Positions 1-5,829 of a DNA stretch of 25,875 bases are shown here, piece after piece (the stretch's first letter is position 1; each line of letters starts with the position of its first letter). The notes under the pieces were generated by a model that ran no database searches, was not told the DNA's origin, and saw only the letters and a program-made list of their open reading frames with translations. Source of the stretch: Planctomycetota bacterium (lineage in GTDB: Bacteria; Planctomycetota; Planctomycetia; Pirellulales; Thermoguttaceae); the NCBI GenBank assembly GCA_021784975.1, contig JAJYGU010000265.1, positions 1 through 25,875 of the forward strand, given 5' to 3'. A program made the position numbers and the translations under genes.

Positions 1-143
1 CGAGAGGTGCGGCAGCCGATAAGGCCCTCTGGCTCGACACAAGACTGTCAAGTCAGCCTCACGGTGACCCGCACTCTGGTCAGCGGATGAACGCATTTTA
101 TTCACAGGCTCTCAGGGGTCCAGTGTTGGGTTTCCAAGAGTTG

Positions 144-188
144 CTCCCTTCTCCCGCACGCGGGAGAGGGGCCGGGGGTGAGGGCGGG
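144..188. repeat. GC-rich hairpin downstream of nuoF
   Basis: A perfect stem CTCCCG (151-156) / CGGGAG (161-166) with a 4-nt loop is followed by a G-rich run whose spacing is roughly 7 bp (161-188). It lies about 110 bp past the nuoF stop. It could act in termination, but there is no T-tract on the transcribed side, so I prefer a dispersed intergenic hairpin repeat. Nothing gene-like is visible in 1-295. Confidence 0.4.
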
Positions 189-205
189 TTGCTTATGCCT
201 TTCAA

Positions 206-247
206 TTCAAAATGCAAAATGCAAAATGCAAAGTGCAAAATGCAAAG
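206..247. repeat. Heptamer tandem array A (TGCAAAR), six units
   Basis: Six consecutive 7-bp units are read directly: TTCAAAA, TGCAAAA, TGCAAAA, TGCAAAG, TGCAAAA, TGCAAAG. The array lies 48 bp past the nuoF stop codon, in the probable 3' transcribed flank of the nuo operon. Its unit resembles those of arrays C and H (a CAAAATG / CATTTTG family). Confidence 0.9.
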
Positions 248-295
248 CTCCGGGACTCGGCTTCAACCTTCATTTTGAAACTAGTAATCCCTCGC

Positions 296-1648
296 TCATC
301 CGTGGTTGTTCGCCGTCATGGCCACCGCCGGCTCGCACCGCGAGTAGCCTTGGGCATTGGTGCGCTTGATGTACTGCTCTAGCTCTTCGGGGAACTTGCG
401 AAGCACCGTCTTGATCAACCAGCCGGCCCCGTCGGCCAGGCCGCAAATGGTGGTGCCGGGCAAGGCCCCGATCGAGTTGCCGATCTCGGCCAGCAGTTCC
501 AGGTCCTTCAGCCGCCCTTGGCCGGCCTTGATCCGGCTGATCATTTGCAACGCCCAACGGGTCCCCTCGCGGCAGGGCGTGCACTGGCCGCAGCTCTCGT
601 GGGCAAAGAACCGGCAGGCGTTGTAGAGCAGATCGACCATGCTATAGGTCTCGTCGAAGACGGTGACGCAGCCGGTGCCCAGTCCCAGGCAGCCGGCGTG
701 CATCGGCTCGGCGAAATCCAGGCAGGTGTCGAACTCGGCTTCGGTCAGCACCCCGGTGCTCAGCCCGCCGGGGATGGCGGCCTTGGCCTTGCGTCCCTTC
801 CACACTCCGCCGCCGCACTCTTCGACCAACTGCCGCAACGGGATTCCCAGCGGGGCCTCGTAGCAGCCGGGCCGGTTGACGTGCCCGCTTAGGCCGAACA
901 GCTTGGGACCGAAGCTGCCGGGGTCGGCGGGATTGCCCGGCTCGGGCGGCCGGCCGATAGATTTGAACCAGGCCACCCCGCGGTCGACGATGTGCTTCAC
1001 GCAGGAGACGGTCTCGATGTTGTTGACCACGGTGGGCTTGCGGAACAGCCCTTCCACCGCCGGGAAGGGGGGTTTGATCCGCGGCCAGGCCCGCTTGCCC
1101 TCGATGCTCTCGATTAGCCCGGTCTCTTCGCCGCACACATAGGCAGCCGCGCCGCGGTGGATGTACACGTCCAACGAGTAGCCCGAGCCGAGGATGTTTT
1201 GACCCAGGTAGCCGGCGGCGTAAGACTCGTCGATGGCCGCCTGCATCCGCTTCAGGCACTGGGCGTACTCCCATCGCATATAGATGTAGGCAGTGGAGGC
1301 CCGAGTGGCGTAGCAACTCAAAATGATCCCCTCGAGCACCTGGTGCGGGTCGGCCTCCATCTGCACCCGATTGACGATCGTGCCTGGCTCGCTCTCGTCG
1401 GCGTTGACGCAGAAGTAGATCGGCCCGGGGTGGTCCTTGGGCAAGAAGGACCATTTCAATCCGGTGGGAAAGCCCGCCCCGCCGCGGCCGCGAAGACCGC
1501 TTTCCCGGATCATCCGAACCAGGTCGGCAGGGCTCGTTCCCTTCAGCACCCGGCGCAGACTGCGATAGCCTCCGCCAGCCTCGTACACGGCCAGCGTGTG
1601 GCTGTCCTTCTTGTAGATGTTCGCCAGTAGGACGGGTTCGTAGGGCAC
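296..1648 (-). CDS. nuoF: NADH-quinone oxidoreductase subunit F (NuoF, NADH/FMN-binding)
   Basis: NuoF is the electron-input subunit of complex I. It oxidises NADH at FMN and passes electrons to a 4Fe-4S cluster (N3) on the cytoplasmic arm. Counting from a GTG start at 1648 (450 aa), the glycine-rich nucleotide motif GRGGAGFPTG is at about 54-63, ESEPGT at 85-90, the FMN-site motif AAYVCGEET near 168-176, and the cluster motif CGQCTPC at 353-359 with the fourth Cys at about 402. All expected residues are present. The frame stays open upstream to a TTG at 1732, but those extra 28 codons are made of heptamer array B and do not resemble NuoF. The family usually begins close to the YEPVLL sequence, so I chose GTG 1648. 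No convincing Shine-Dalgarno precedes either start. It is the last nuo gene in view, and no nuoG follows within 295 bp. Confidence 0.95.
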   Translation of the reverse strand: MPYEPVLLANIYKKDSHTLAVYEAGGGYRSLRRVLKGTSPADLVRMIRESGLRGRGGAGFPTGLKWSFLPKDHPGPIYFCVNADESEPGTIVNRVQMEADPHQVLEGIILSCYATRASTAYIYMRWEYAQCLKRMQAAIDESYAAGYLGQNILGSGYSLDVYIHRGAAAYVCGEETGLIESIEGKRAWPRIKPPFPAVEGLFRKPTVVNNIETVSCVKHIVDRGVAWFKSIGRPPEPGNPADPGSFGPKLFGLSGHVNRPGCYEAPLGIPLRQLVEECGGGVWKGRKAKAAIPGGLSTGVLTEAEFDTCLDFAEPMHAGCLGLGTGCVTVFDETYSMVDLLYNACRFFAHESCGQCTPCREGTRWALQMISRIKAGQGRLKDLELLAEIGNSIGALPGTTICGLADGAGWLIKTVLRKFPEELEQYIKRTNAQGYSRCEPAVAMTANNHG

Positions 1649-1657
1649 GGTCAGGAG

Positions 1658-1699
1658 GCGTGGAGCGTGGGGCGTGGGGCGTGCGGCGTGGGGCGTGAA
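1658..1699. repeat. Heptamer tandem array B (GCGTGGR), six units
   Basis: Six units are read directly: GCGTGGA, GCGTGGG, GCGTGGG, GCGTGCG, GCGTGGG, GCGTGAA. It sits immediately upstream of the chosen nuoF start and occupies the place where a ribosome-binding site would be. On the nuo coding strand the unit is YCCACGC. Confidence 0.9.
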
Positions 1700-1722
1700 A
1701 ACGCTCCACCGTTCACCGTCCG

Positions 1723-1764
1723 CATTTTGCAATTTTCGATTTTCATTTTTTAATCTTCAATTCG
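1723..1764. repeat. Heptamer array C (degenerate CAATTTT), six units
   Basis: The units in 7-bp register are CATTTTG, CAATTTT, CGATTTT, CATTTTT, TAATCTT and CAATTCG. The array is more degenerate than A and B but keeps the period. It lies in the nuoE-nuoF spacer, next to array B. Confidence 0.7.
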
Positions 1765-1811
1765 CCTCTTGGGGCGGCTGGCGGTCAGGGGAAAAATCGT
1801 GAGGCAGGTAT

Positions 1812-2315
1812 TCACTCCCAACTGCTCAGCAATTCGTCGATCTTCTCCTTGGTCATCTGCTTGTGCAAAGTATCGTTCACCAGGATGGCCGGGGCGTGGT
1901 CGCAGGCCCCCAGGCACTCGGCAAACTCCAAGCTGACCCGGCCGTCGGCCGTGGTTTCGCCGGGCTGCAGGTCCAGCTTTTGGCAAAGGTATTCCAACAG
2001 TTCCTCGCCCTCGCGAGCCGCACAGGCCATCGAGCGGCAGACCCACACCCGGTAGCGTCCCAGCGGCTGGTCTTGCTTGAAGAAGCCGTAGAAGCTGAGG
2101 GTGTCTTGCACCTGTGCGGGGCTTAGTTCCAATAGTTCGGCGATCTCCACCACCGCCTGCGGAGGCACATAGCCCAACCGCTCGTGGACCAGGTGCAAGG
2201 CCGGCAGAACCACCGCCCGCGAGGTCGGATACCGCGGAAGGTAACCCCGTATCCGCCCGCGCAATTCGGCATCCAGCAAGTCGCAGATTGCAGTATCACT
2301 CTTATCTTGATTCAT
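1812..2315 (-). CDS. nuoE: NADH-quinone oxidoreductase subunit E (NuoE, 2Fe-2S)
   Basis: This is the thioredoxin-fold 2Fe-2S subunit (cluster N1a) that sits beside NuoF in the NADH-oxidising module. From ATG 2315 it has 167 residues. The four cluster ligands are Cys93 and Cys98 (CRSMAC, C-x4-C) and Cys134 and Cys138 (CLGAC, C-x3-C), exactly the family pattern. The N-terminal helical part contains the typical LPRYPTSRAVVLPALHLVH stretch. A TTG at 2330, in frame five codons upstream with GAGAG before it, is an alternative start. The spacers on both sides carry heptamer arrays (C and D). It lies between nuoD and nuoF in the same orientation and is presumably co-transcribed. Confidence 0.95.
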   Translation of the reverse strand: MNQDKSDTAICDLLDAELRGRIRGYLPRYPTSRAVVLPALHLVHERLGYVPPQAVVEIAELLELSPAQVQDTLSFYGFFKQDQPLGRYRVWVCRSMACAAREGEELLEYLCQKLDLQPGETTADGRVSLEFAECLGACDHAPAILVNDTLHKQMTKEKIDELLSSWE

Positions 2316-2350
2316 GTCACACTCGGGCAACTCTCATAGGGCGATTAGTT

Positions 2351-2399
2351 CCGCTCTCGGCTTTCCGCTTTCAACCCTCCGCCTTCCCCCTTCCACCCT
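2351..2399. repeat. Heptamer array D (CCGCYTT), seven units
   Basis: The units are CCGCTCT, CGGCTTT, CCGCTTT, CAACCCT, CCGCCTT, CCCCCTT and CCACCCT. An eighth degenerate unit, TTCTCAC (2400-2406), includes the nuoD stop (complement of 2403-2405). The array is fully pyrimidine-biased on the plus strand and fills most of the nuoD-nuoE spacer. Confidence 0.8.
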
Positions 2400-2402
2400 T
2401 TC

Positions 2403-3629
2403 TCACCGGTCCAACTCGGCCGCAATAATGTTCAGGCTCCCCAGCACCGCCACCACGTCGCTGACCGTGTGTCCGCGGATCAGGTGCGGGAAGGCGGCGA
2501 AGTGGATGAACGACGGCGGCCGGCAGCGAGCGCGGTACGCCCGTGGGCCCCCATCGCCGACCAGGTAAAAACCTAACTCGCCGTTGGGCGCCTCCGTGGC
2601 CGCGTATACTTCCTCGCAAGGCACCTTGATGCCCCGATTGCTCATCACCAACTCGAAATGGGTGATGAGTCCTTCAATCGTCGTGTAGACGGCCGTCTTT
2701 TGCGGCAGAATGCTGCGCGCTTGATCGCCCAGGTTCACCGGACCGGCGGGCAGGTTTTCGATGGCTTGCTGGACGATCTTGACGCTTTCCCGCATCTCAT
2801 CCATCCGCACCAGGTAGCGGGCGAAGCAATCGCCCCGCCGGTCGCAGCAGACATCGAAGTCGAAGTCGCCGTAGGCCAAGTAGGGCTCGTCTCGGCGAAG
2901 ATCGCGGGTGACGCCGCTGGCCCGCGCCACCGGGCCGCTGCAACTCAAGTTGATGGCATCCTCCTTGCTCAGCACGCCGATGCCGCGGGTGCGGTCCACG
3001 AAGATGCGGTTCTGGTGCAGCAGGCGGGCCATGTCCTCCAGCGTCCGCGGAAACCGCCGCAGAAAGTCGCGGATCATCTGAAGGGCCGTCGGCGACAGGT
3101 CAAGCTTCAATCCGCCCACACGGGTATAGCTGGTGGTCAGCCTGGCCCCGCAAATGGCCTCGAAAATGTCGTACAAATCCTCGCGGGCGCTGTAGGCGTA
3201 GATGAAATGGGTGAAGGCCCCGGTATCCAGCCCCATCGCCCCCAGGGCCAGCAGATGGTCGGTGATCCGCGACAACTCGGCCACAATGACGCGAATATAC
3301 TGGCACCGCCGCGGGGTCTCGATGCCCAGCAGCTTTTCCACCGCGCAATGCCAAGCCACGTTGTTCGCCAGCGGCGAAACATAGTTCATCCGGTCAGTCA
3401 CCGCCACGTACTGATTGTAGTCCAGGTGCTCGGCCAGTTTCTCGAAACCGGAATGGAGGTATCCGATGTCGGGCACGGCGTCGATCACCGTCTCCCCGTC
3501 CAGCGTCAACACCAGCCGCAAAGTGGTGTGCATGGCCGGATGCTGCGGACCGAAGTTCATCGTCCACAGGTAGGGCTGCGTCCGGTCGGCGGCTAGCTCG
3601 GCAGACGGTGACAACGGGCTGAGAGGCAT
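2403..3629 (-). CDS. nuoD: NADH-quinone oxidoreductase subunit D (NuoD, 49-kDa)
   Basis: NuoD is the hydrogenase-like subunit that forms the quinone-binding site together with NuoB. It has 408 residues, normal for a stand-alone NuoD. The hallmark MNFGPQHPAMHTT is at about 24-36, with the quinone-site region HSGFEKLAEHLDYNQ following. The C-terminus ends with GSLNIIAAELDR, the family's usual ending with a terminal DR. The Met at 3629 has no clear Shine-Dalgarno and is preceded by the GGATTGG array. The internal Met24 would remove only a non-conserved leader, so the exact start is uncertain. nuoC and nuoD are separate genes here, not fused as in enterobacteria. The nuoC-nuoD spacer, about 100 bp, is largely heptamer repeats. 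Confidence 0.96.
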   Translation of the reverse strand: MPLSPLSPSAELAADRTQPYLWTMNFGPQHPAMHTTLRLVLTLDGETVIDAVPDIGYLHSGFEKLAEHLDYNQYVAVTDRMNYVSPLANNVAWHCAVEKLLGIETPRRCQYIRVIVAELSRITDHLLALGAMGLDTGAFTHFIYAYSAREDLYDIFEAICGARLTTSYTRVGGLKLDLSPTALQMIRDFLRRFPRTLEDMARLLHQNRIFVDRTRGIGVLSKEDAINLSCSGPVARASGVTRDLRRDEPYLAYGDFDFDVCCDRRGDCFARYLVRMDEMRESVKIVQQAIENLPAGPVNLGDQARSILPQKTAVYTTIEGLITHFELVMSNRGIKVPCEEVYAATEAPNGELGFYLVGDGGPRAYRARCRPPSFIHFAAFPHLIRGHTVSDVVAVLGSLNIIAAELDR

Positions 3630-3637
3630 CGGGGGAG

Positions 3638-3693
3638 GGATTGGGGATTGGGGACTAGGGACTAGGGATTAAGGATTAAGGATTGGGGATTAG
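3638..3693. repeat. Heptamer array E (GGAYTRG), eight units
   Basis: Eight units are read directly: GGATTGG, GGATTGG, GGACTAG, GGACTAG, GGATTAA, GGATTAA, GGATTGG, GGATTAG. Variants occur in adjacent identical pairs (units 1-2, 3-4, 5-6), as expected if units duplicate locally. It lies in the nuoC-nuoD spacer, just upstream of the nuoD start. Confidence 0.93.
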
Positions 3694-3715
3694 ATTCGAT
3701 ACGTGCCGCTAACAA

Positions 3716-3736
3716 CTGACCTCCGACCTCTATCCT
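3716..3736. repeat. Short heptamer array E2 (CTGACCT), three units
   Basis: The units are CTGACCT, CCGACCT and CTATCCT. The last contains the nuoC stop codon (TAG, complement of 3730-3732). On the coding strand it reads AGGATAG AGGTCGG AGGTCAG, nearly the same unit as arrays F and G. Confidence 0.65.
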
Positions 3737-4233
3737 TCCGCACGGGTAATGACCGGGAGATTGTGTCGCTCGCCGCGTCCCTGCAAGGGGTAGTCTTTGC
3801 GCAAGGGATGGGAGGCGAACCCTTCGGGCAACAGGACCCGCCGCAAGTCGGGATGGCCGGCAAAGCGGATCCCGAACAGGTCCCAGACCTCGCGCTCCAA
3901 CCAGTTGGCCCCGGCCCACAGCGGCACCGCCGAAGGAACCGTCGGCTCCGGATCGTCGAGGAAGCATCGCACGATGAGCCGCTGGTTGGTTTCGGTGTTC
4001 GCCAAGTTGTAGACCAGCCCGAAGCGGTGTTGGGCATCTCGATAGGTGAGATAGTCGACGCAGGTCAGGTCGGCCAACAGGTCATAGCCAAGCTTCTCTT
4101 TGAGAGTCTTGAGCACCTCGATGAGGCGATCTGCCGGCACGACAATCCGCCGCTGCCCGCGAAACTCGCTGGAAAGCAAGTCGGCAAACTCAGCCGGTAA
4201 GGCATCCATCGTGTTGCTGCTAACGTCGCTCAT
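3730..4233 (-). CDS. nuoC: NADH-quinone oxidoreductase subunit C (NuoC, 30-kDa)
   Basis: NuoC is a connecting subunit of the hydrophilic arm that binds NuoD. From ATG 4233 it has 167 residues. The family signature is intact near the C-terminus: an EREVWDLFGIRFAGHPDLRR stretch followed by LLPEGF and HPLRKDYPL. The frame is open upstream to 4353, but that extra part encodes heptamer array F and overlaps nuoB. The ATG at 4233 has a purine-rich GAGGCGG just upstream, which supports it as the start. Its stop codon falls inside heptamer array E2. It lies between nuoB and nuoD, on the same strand. Confidence 0.94.
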   Translation of the reverse strand: MSDVSSNTMDALPAEFADLLSSEFRGQRRIVVPADRLIEVLKTLKEKLGYDLLADLTCVDYLTYRDAQHRFGLVYNLANTETNQRLIVRCFLDDPEPTVPSAVPLWAGANWLEREVWDLFGIRFAGHPDLRRVLLPEGFASHPLRKDYPLQGRGERHNLPVITRAEG

Positions 4234-4254
4234 GCCGCCTCGGCCGCTTGCTTT

Positions 4255-4289
4255 CCAATCTCTAATCTCTGATCCCTGACCTCTGACCT
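4255..4289. repeat. Heptamer array F (CTRAYCT), five units
   Basis: The units are CCAATCT, CTAATCT, CTGATCC, CTGACCT and CTGACCT. A sixth, CTATGAT (4290-4296), begins with the complement of the nuoB stop codon (4290-4292). It fills the nuoB-nuoC spacer. Its coding-strand reading, AGGTCAG AGGTCAG GGATCAG, closely matches array G upstream of the distant GH20 gene. Confidence 0.9.
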
Positions 4290-4820
4290 CTATGATTCCT
4301 GCAATGCCCTTTTCGGCTGCTGCCGGGACGGGGCGTCGAACTCGCGGCCCCAAAGGGTTCCCTCCCGCTGGATCTTGGCCTGGAGGTCGATGATCGCCTG
4401 GATCAATTGCTCCGGCCGCGGCGGACAGCCGGGCACGTACATATCAACCGGGACGAAGCGATCGATCCCCTGCACGACGCTATAGGTATCGAACACCCCG
4501 CCGCTCGACGCGCAGGCCCCCATGGCCATGCACCATTTCGGCTCGGGCATTTGCTGCCAGATCCGCTGCAAGACGGGCATCATCTTCATCACCACCCTGC
4601 CGGCCACGATCATCAGATCGCACTGCCGCGGGCTGAAGCGGAACACCTCGGCGCCGAAACGGGCGATGTCGTGCCGGCTCGCCCCGGTCGACATCAATTC
4701 GATCCCGCAACAAGCGGTGGCAAAAGGCATCGGCCACAGGCTGTTCTTGCGGCACCAGCTCACCAACTCGTCCAGCTTGGTGACGGCCACGTTGTCGGGC
4801 AGTTCTGCGATCACCGCCAT
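4290..4820 (-). CDS. nuoB: NADH-quinone oxidoreductase subunit B (NuoB, cluster N2)
   Basis: NuoB carries the terminal 4Fe-4S cluster N2, which reduces quinone at the NuoB/NuoD interface. From ATG 4820 it has 176 residues. The N2 ligands are all present: tandem Cys37-Cys38 (ATACCGIELM), Cys103 (MGACASSGG) and Cys132 (VPGCPPRPE). The start codon lies inside the end of nuoA (ATGGCGGTGA; nuoA stop at 4811-4813), giving a 10-nt overlap and likely translational coupling. The frame extends far upstream, but that part is antisense to nothing and merely runs through nuoA in another frame. The stop is at the edge of heptamer array F. Confidence 0.96.
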   Translation of the reverse strand: MAVIAELPDNVAVTKLDELVSWCRKNSLWPMPFATACCGIELMSTGASRHDIARFGAEVFRFSPRQCDLMIVAGRVVMKMMPVLQRIWQQMPEPKWCMAMGACASSGGVFDTYSVVQGIDRFVPVDMYVPGCPPRPEQLIQAIIDLQAKIQREGTLWGREFDAPSRQQPKRALQES

Positions 4821-5419
4821 CGGAAAACGCCCTTCCGCCAATCGTAGACATACCCGACCGTCAACAGGAGCACGAAGACCATCGCCCCGGCAAACACCAG
4901 GTGGCGGTTCTCGATCCATCCGCTGGCCACCGCCAGATCGACGCCTTGCGGGCTGGGGACTGCCCCGATTTTTTGGGCCGCGATCTTTGTGGCCCCGAGT
5001 TCTGTGGCGACCAGGGTGGGCGCGGCCGGCCACAAAACGGGGACTGCCCCCATTTCGCTGTTCGGGCTGGAGACTGTCCCGATTTTTGTGGCAGGAGGCC
5101 ACAAAAATGGGACTGTCCCCTTCTGCGCACCGCTTTGGACCGAGCTGGCGACGACGGGCGCGGGGTGGCTGGCCACCGCCCAGGGATATAAGAATAGGAG
5201 TTCCACGTCGAAGACTAGAAAGGCAATCGCCAACAGGTGAAAGCGCACATCGAAGCGGCGGCGGGTGTCGTGGAAGGGGTCCATGCCACTCTCATAGGGC
5301 ATCCGGTTGACCCTTCCCGCCCGATCGGGATTCACCAGCCTGGAAACCACCACCAGCCCAATGGCCAAAGCCGCGGCGCACGCCAGGAACAAAAAGATCG
5401 GCAGGGCTCCAGGTTGCAT
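4811..5419 (-). CDS. nuoA: NADH-quinone oxidoreductase subunit A (NuoA) with a repeat-derived loop insertion
   Basis: NuoA is a small membrane subunit of complex I that contacts the quinone channel. Conserved parts are intact: membrane segment 1 at about 6-28, the loop motif PYESGMDPF (41-49), segment 2 ending FDVELLFLYPWA (70-81), and segment 3 at about 173-192 followed by YDWRKGVFRW. The family is usually about 115-145 residues, but this protein has 202. The surplus lies between segments 2 and 3, at about residues 88-168, and is encoded by four copies of a GGGACTGYCCC-centred DNA repeat that stay in frame (peptide echoes GTVPFLWP, GAVPVLWP, GTVSSP, GAVPSP). By ND3 topology this loop should face the periplasm. 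It is the first gene of the operon, 29 nt or so after a predicted transcription start. The ATG at 5419 has GGAAG 8-12 nt upstream. Confidence 0.93.
   Translation of the reverse strand: MQPGALPIFLFLACAAALAIGLVVVSRLVNPDRAGRVNRMPYESGMDPFHDTRRRFDVRFHLLAIAFLVFDVELLFLYPWAVASHPAPVVASSVQSGAQKGTVPFLWPPATKIGTVSSPNSEMGAVPVLWPAAPTLVATELGATKIAAQKIGAVPSPQGVDLAVASGWIENRHLVFAGAMVFVLLLTVGYVYDWRKGVFRWR
4955..5120. repeat. Four copies of a GGGACTGYCCC inverted-repeat element inside nuoA
   Basis: The cores are at 4955-4966, 5039-5050, 5069-5080 and 5109-5120. Each near-palindromic core is flanked on one side by an A/T tract and a GGCCACAAAA-like arm, and the orientation alternates, making two inverted pairs. 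The right-hand pair has a perfect 10-bp stem, TTTTTGTGGC (5083-5092) / GCCACAAAAA (5098-5107), around a 5-nt loop AGGAG. The element is wholly within the nuoA reading frame. It resembles REP/MITE-type extragenic palindromes that normally avoid coding sequence. Any link to a REP-associated transposase is inference. Confidence 0.85.
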
Positions 5420-5454
5420 TCGCTACGCTTCCACTCGCAGTTGCAAAAACATCA

Positions 5455-5483
5455 ATTATAAGGGCCCTTCGCGCGGCGGTCAA
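5455..5483 (-). promoter_or_regulatory. Predicted sigma-70-type promoter of the nuo operon
   Basis: Reading the minus strand, TTGACC (5483-5478) is followed by a 17-bp spacer and a perfect TATAAT (5460-5455). A start of transcription near 5448 would leave a leader of about 30 nt before nuoA. Confidence 0.75.
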
Positions 5484-5511
5484 TAAGCTCGCTGCGATTC
5501 TGTGCTCCAAA

Positions 5512-5687
5512 TCACACTATGCGGCAAATGGAGCACTTCAGGTACTCGGTTTCCAGACAGGCGGCGCTGATGCGGCGGTCGGAGGAGGCGCCGCGCTGCT
5601 CGATGATTTGGATTTAGCGGCCGGTGTGTTGCCCGGCCCCCACGAGCATGGAAAGGAAGTCTTCGCGGGTCACGTGGCCCGAGCAAC
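5512..5687 (-). pseudogene. Truncated C-terminal fragment of an RlmI-like methyltransferase
   Basis: These 176 bp align without gaps to the last 176 bp of the methyltransferase gene at 9843-10018, with about 28 mismatches by hand count (roughly 84% identity). The readable product covers CSGHVTREDFLSMLVG through to ISAACLETEYLKC near the end. It ends at its own stop codon (complement of 5512-5514), aligned with the intact gene's stop. An in-frame TAA (complement of 5614-5616) replaces a Gln codon. Similarity stops abruptly at 5687, next to the decamer repeat. It is a decayed paralogue remnant or the tail of a lost gene, with no sign that it is translated. Confidence 0.85.
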
Positions 5688-5698
5688 GGAAGGCAGCA

Positions 5699-5769
5699 GG
5701 GAACACTAATCGACGCTTATTGACGCTAATTGAGGGGATTAGCGAAGATTAGCGAGAATCAGGGTTCCC
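5699..5769. repeat. Decamer inverted-repeat element bounded by GGGAAC/GTTCCC
   Basis: Consecutive 10-bp units run CTAATCGACG, CTTATTGACG, CTAATTGAGG and then in the complementary sense GGATTAGCGA, AGATTAGCGA (5706-5755). The two halves can pair, with the apex near 5731-5735. GGGAAC (5699-5704) and GTTCCC (5764-5769) form the outer ends. The layout resembles a small non-coding mobile repeat. It starts 12 bp from the break point of the methyltransferase fragment. Confidence 0.65.
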
Positions 5770-5829
5770 CGTCGTTGCTCGTCTCACCTGTCTTGGAGCG
5801 AAACTGACCCTCGTTTTCTTAGGTTAGCG

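Noticed and set aside
206..247. The heptamer arrays as CRISPR or satellite DNA
   Set aside because: Units are 7 bp with no spacers and no cas genes nearby. They are simple tandem repeats, not a CRISPR array.
2658..3596. A 312-codon open frame antisense to nuoD
   Set aside because: It is a GC-driven shadow of nuoD, with no motif and composition typical of antisense frames.
4821..5102. N-terminal extension of NuoB into nuoA
   Set aside because: The extra residues are nuoA DNA, including its repeats, read in another frame. NuoB proteins begin near MAVIAELPDN, and ATG 4820 overlaps the nuoA stop in a normal coupling pattern.
5512..5687. A functional small gene for a methyltransferase C-terminal peptide
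   Set aside because: There is an in-frame stop, no start or ribosome site, and no SAM-binding part.
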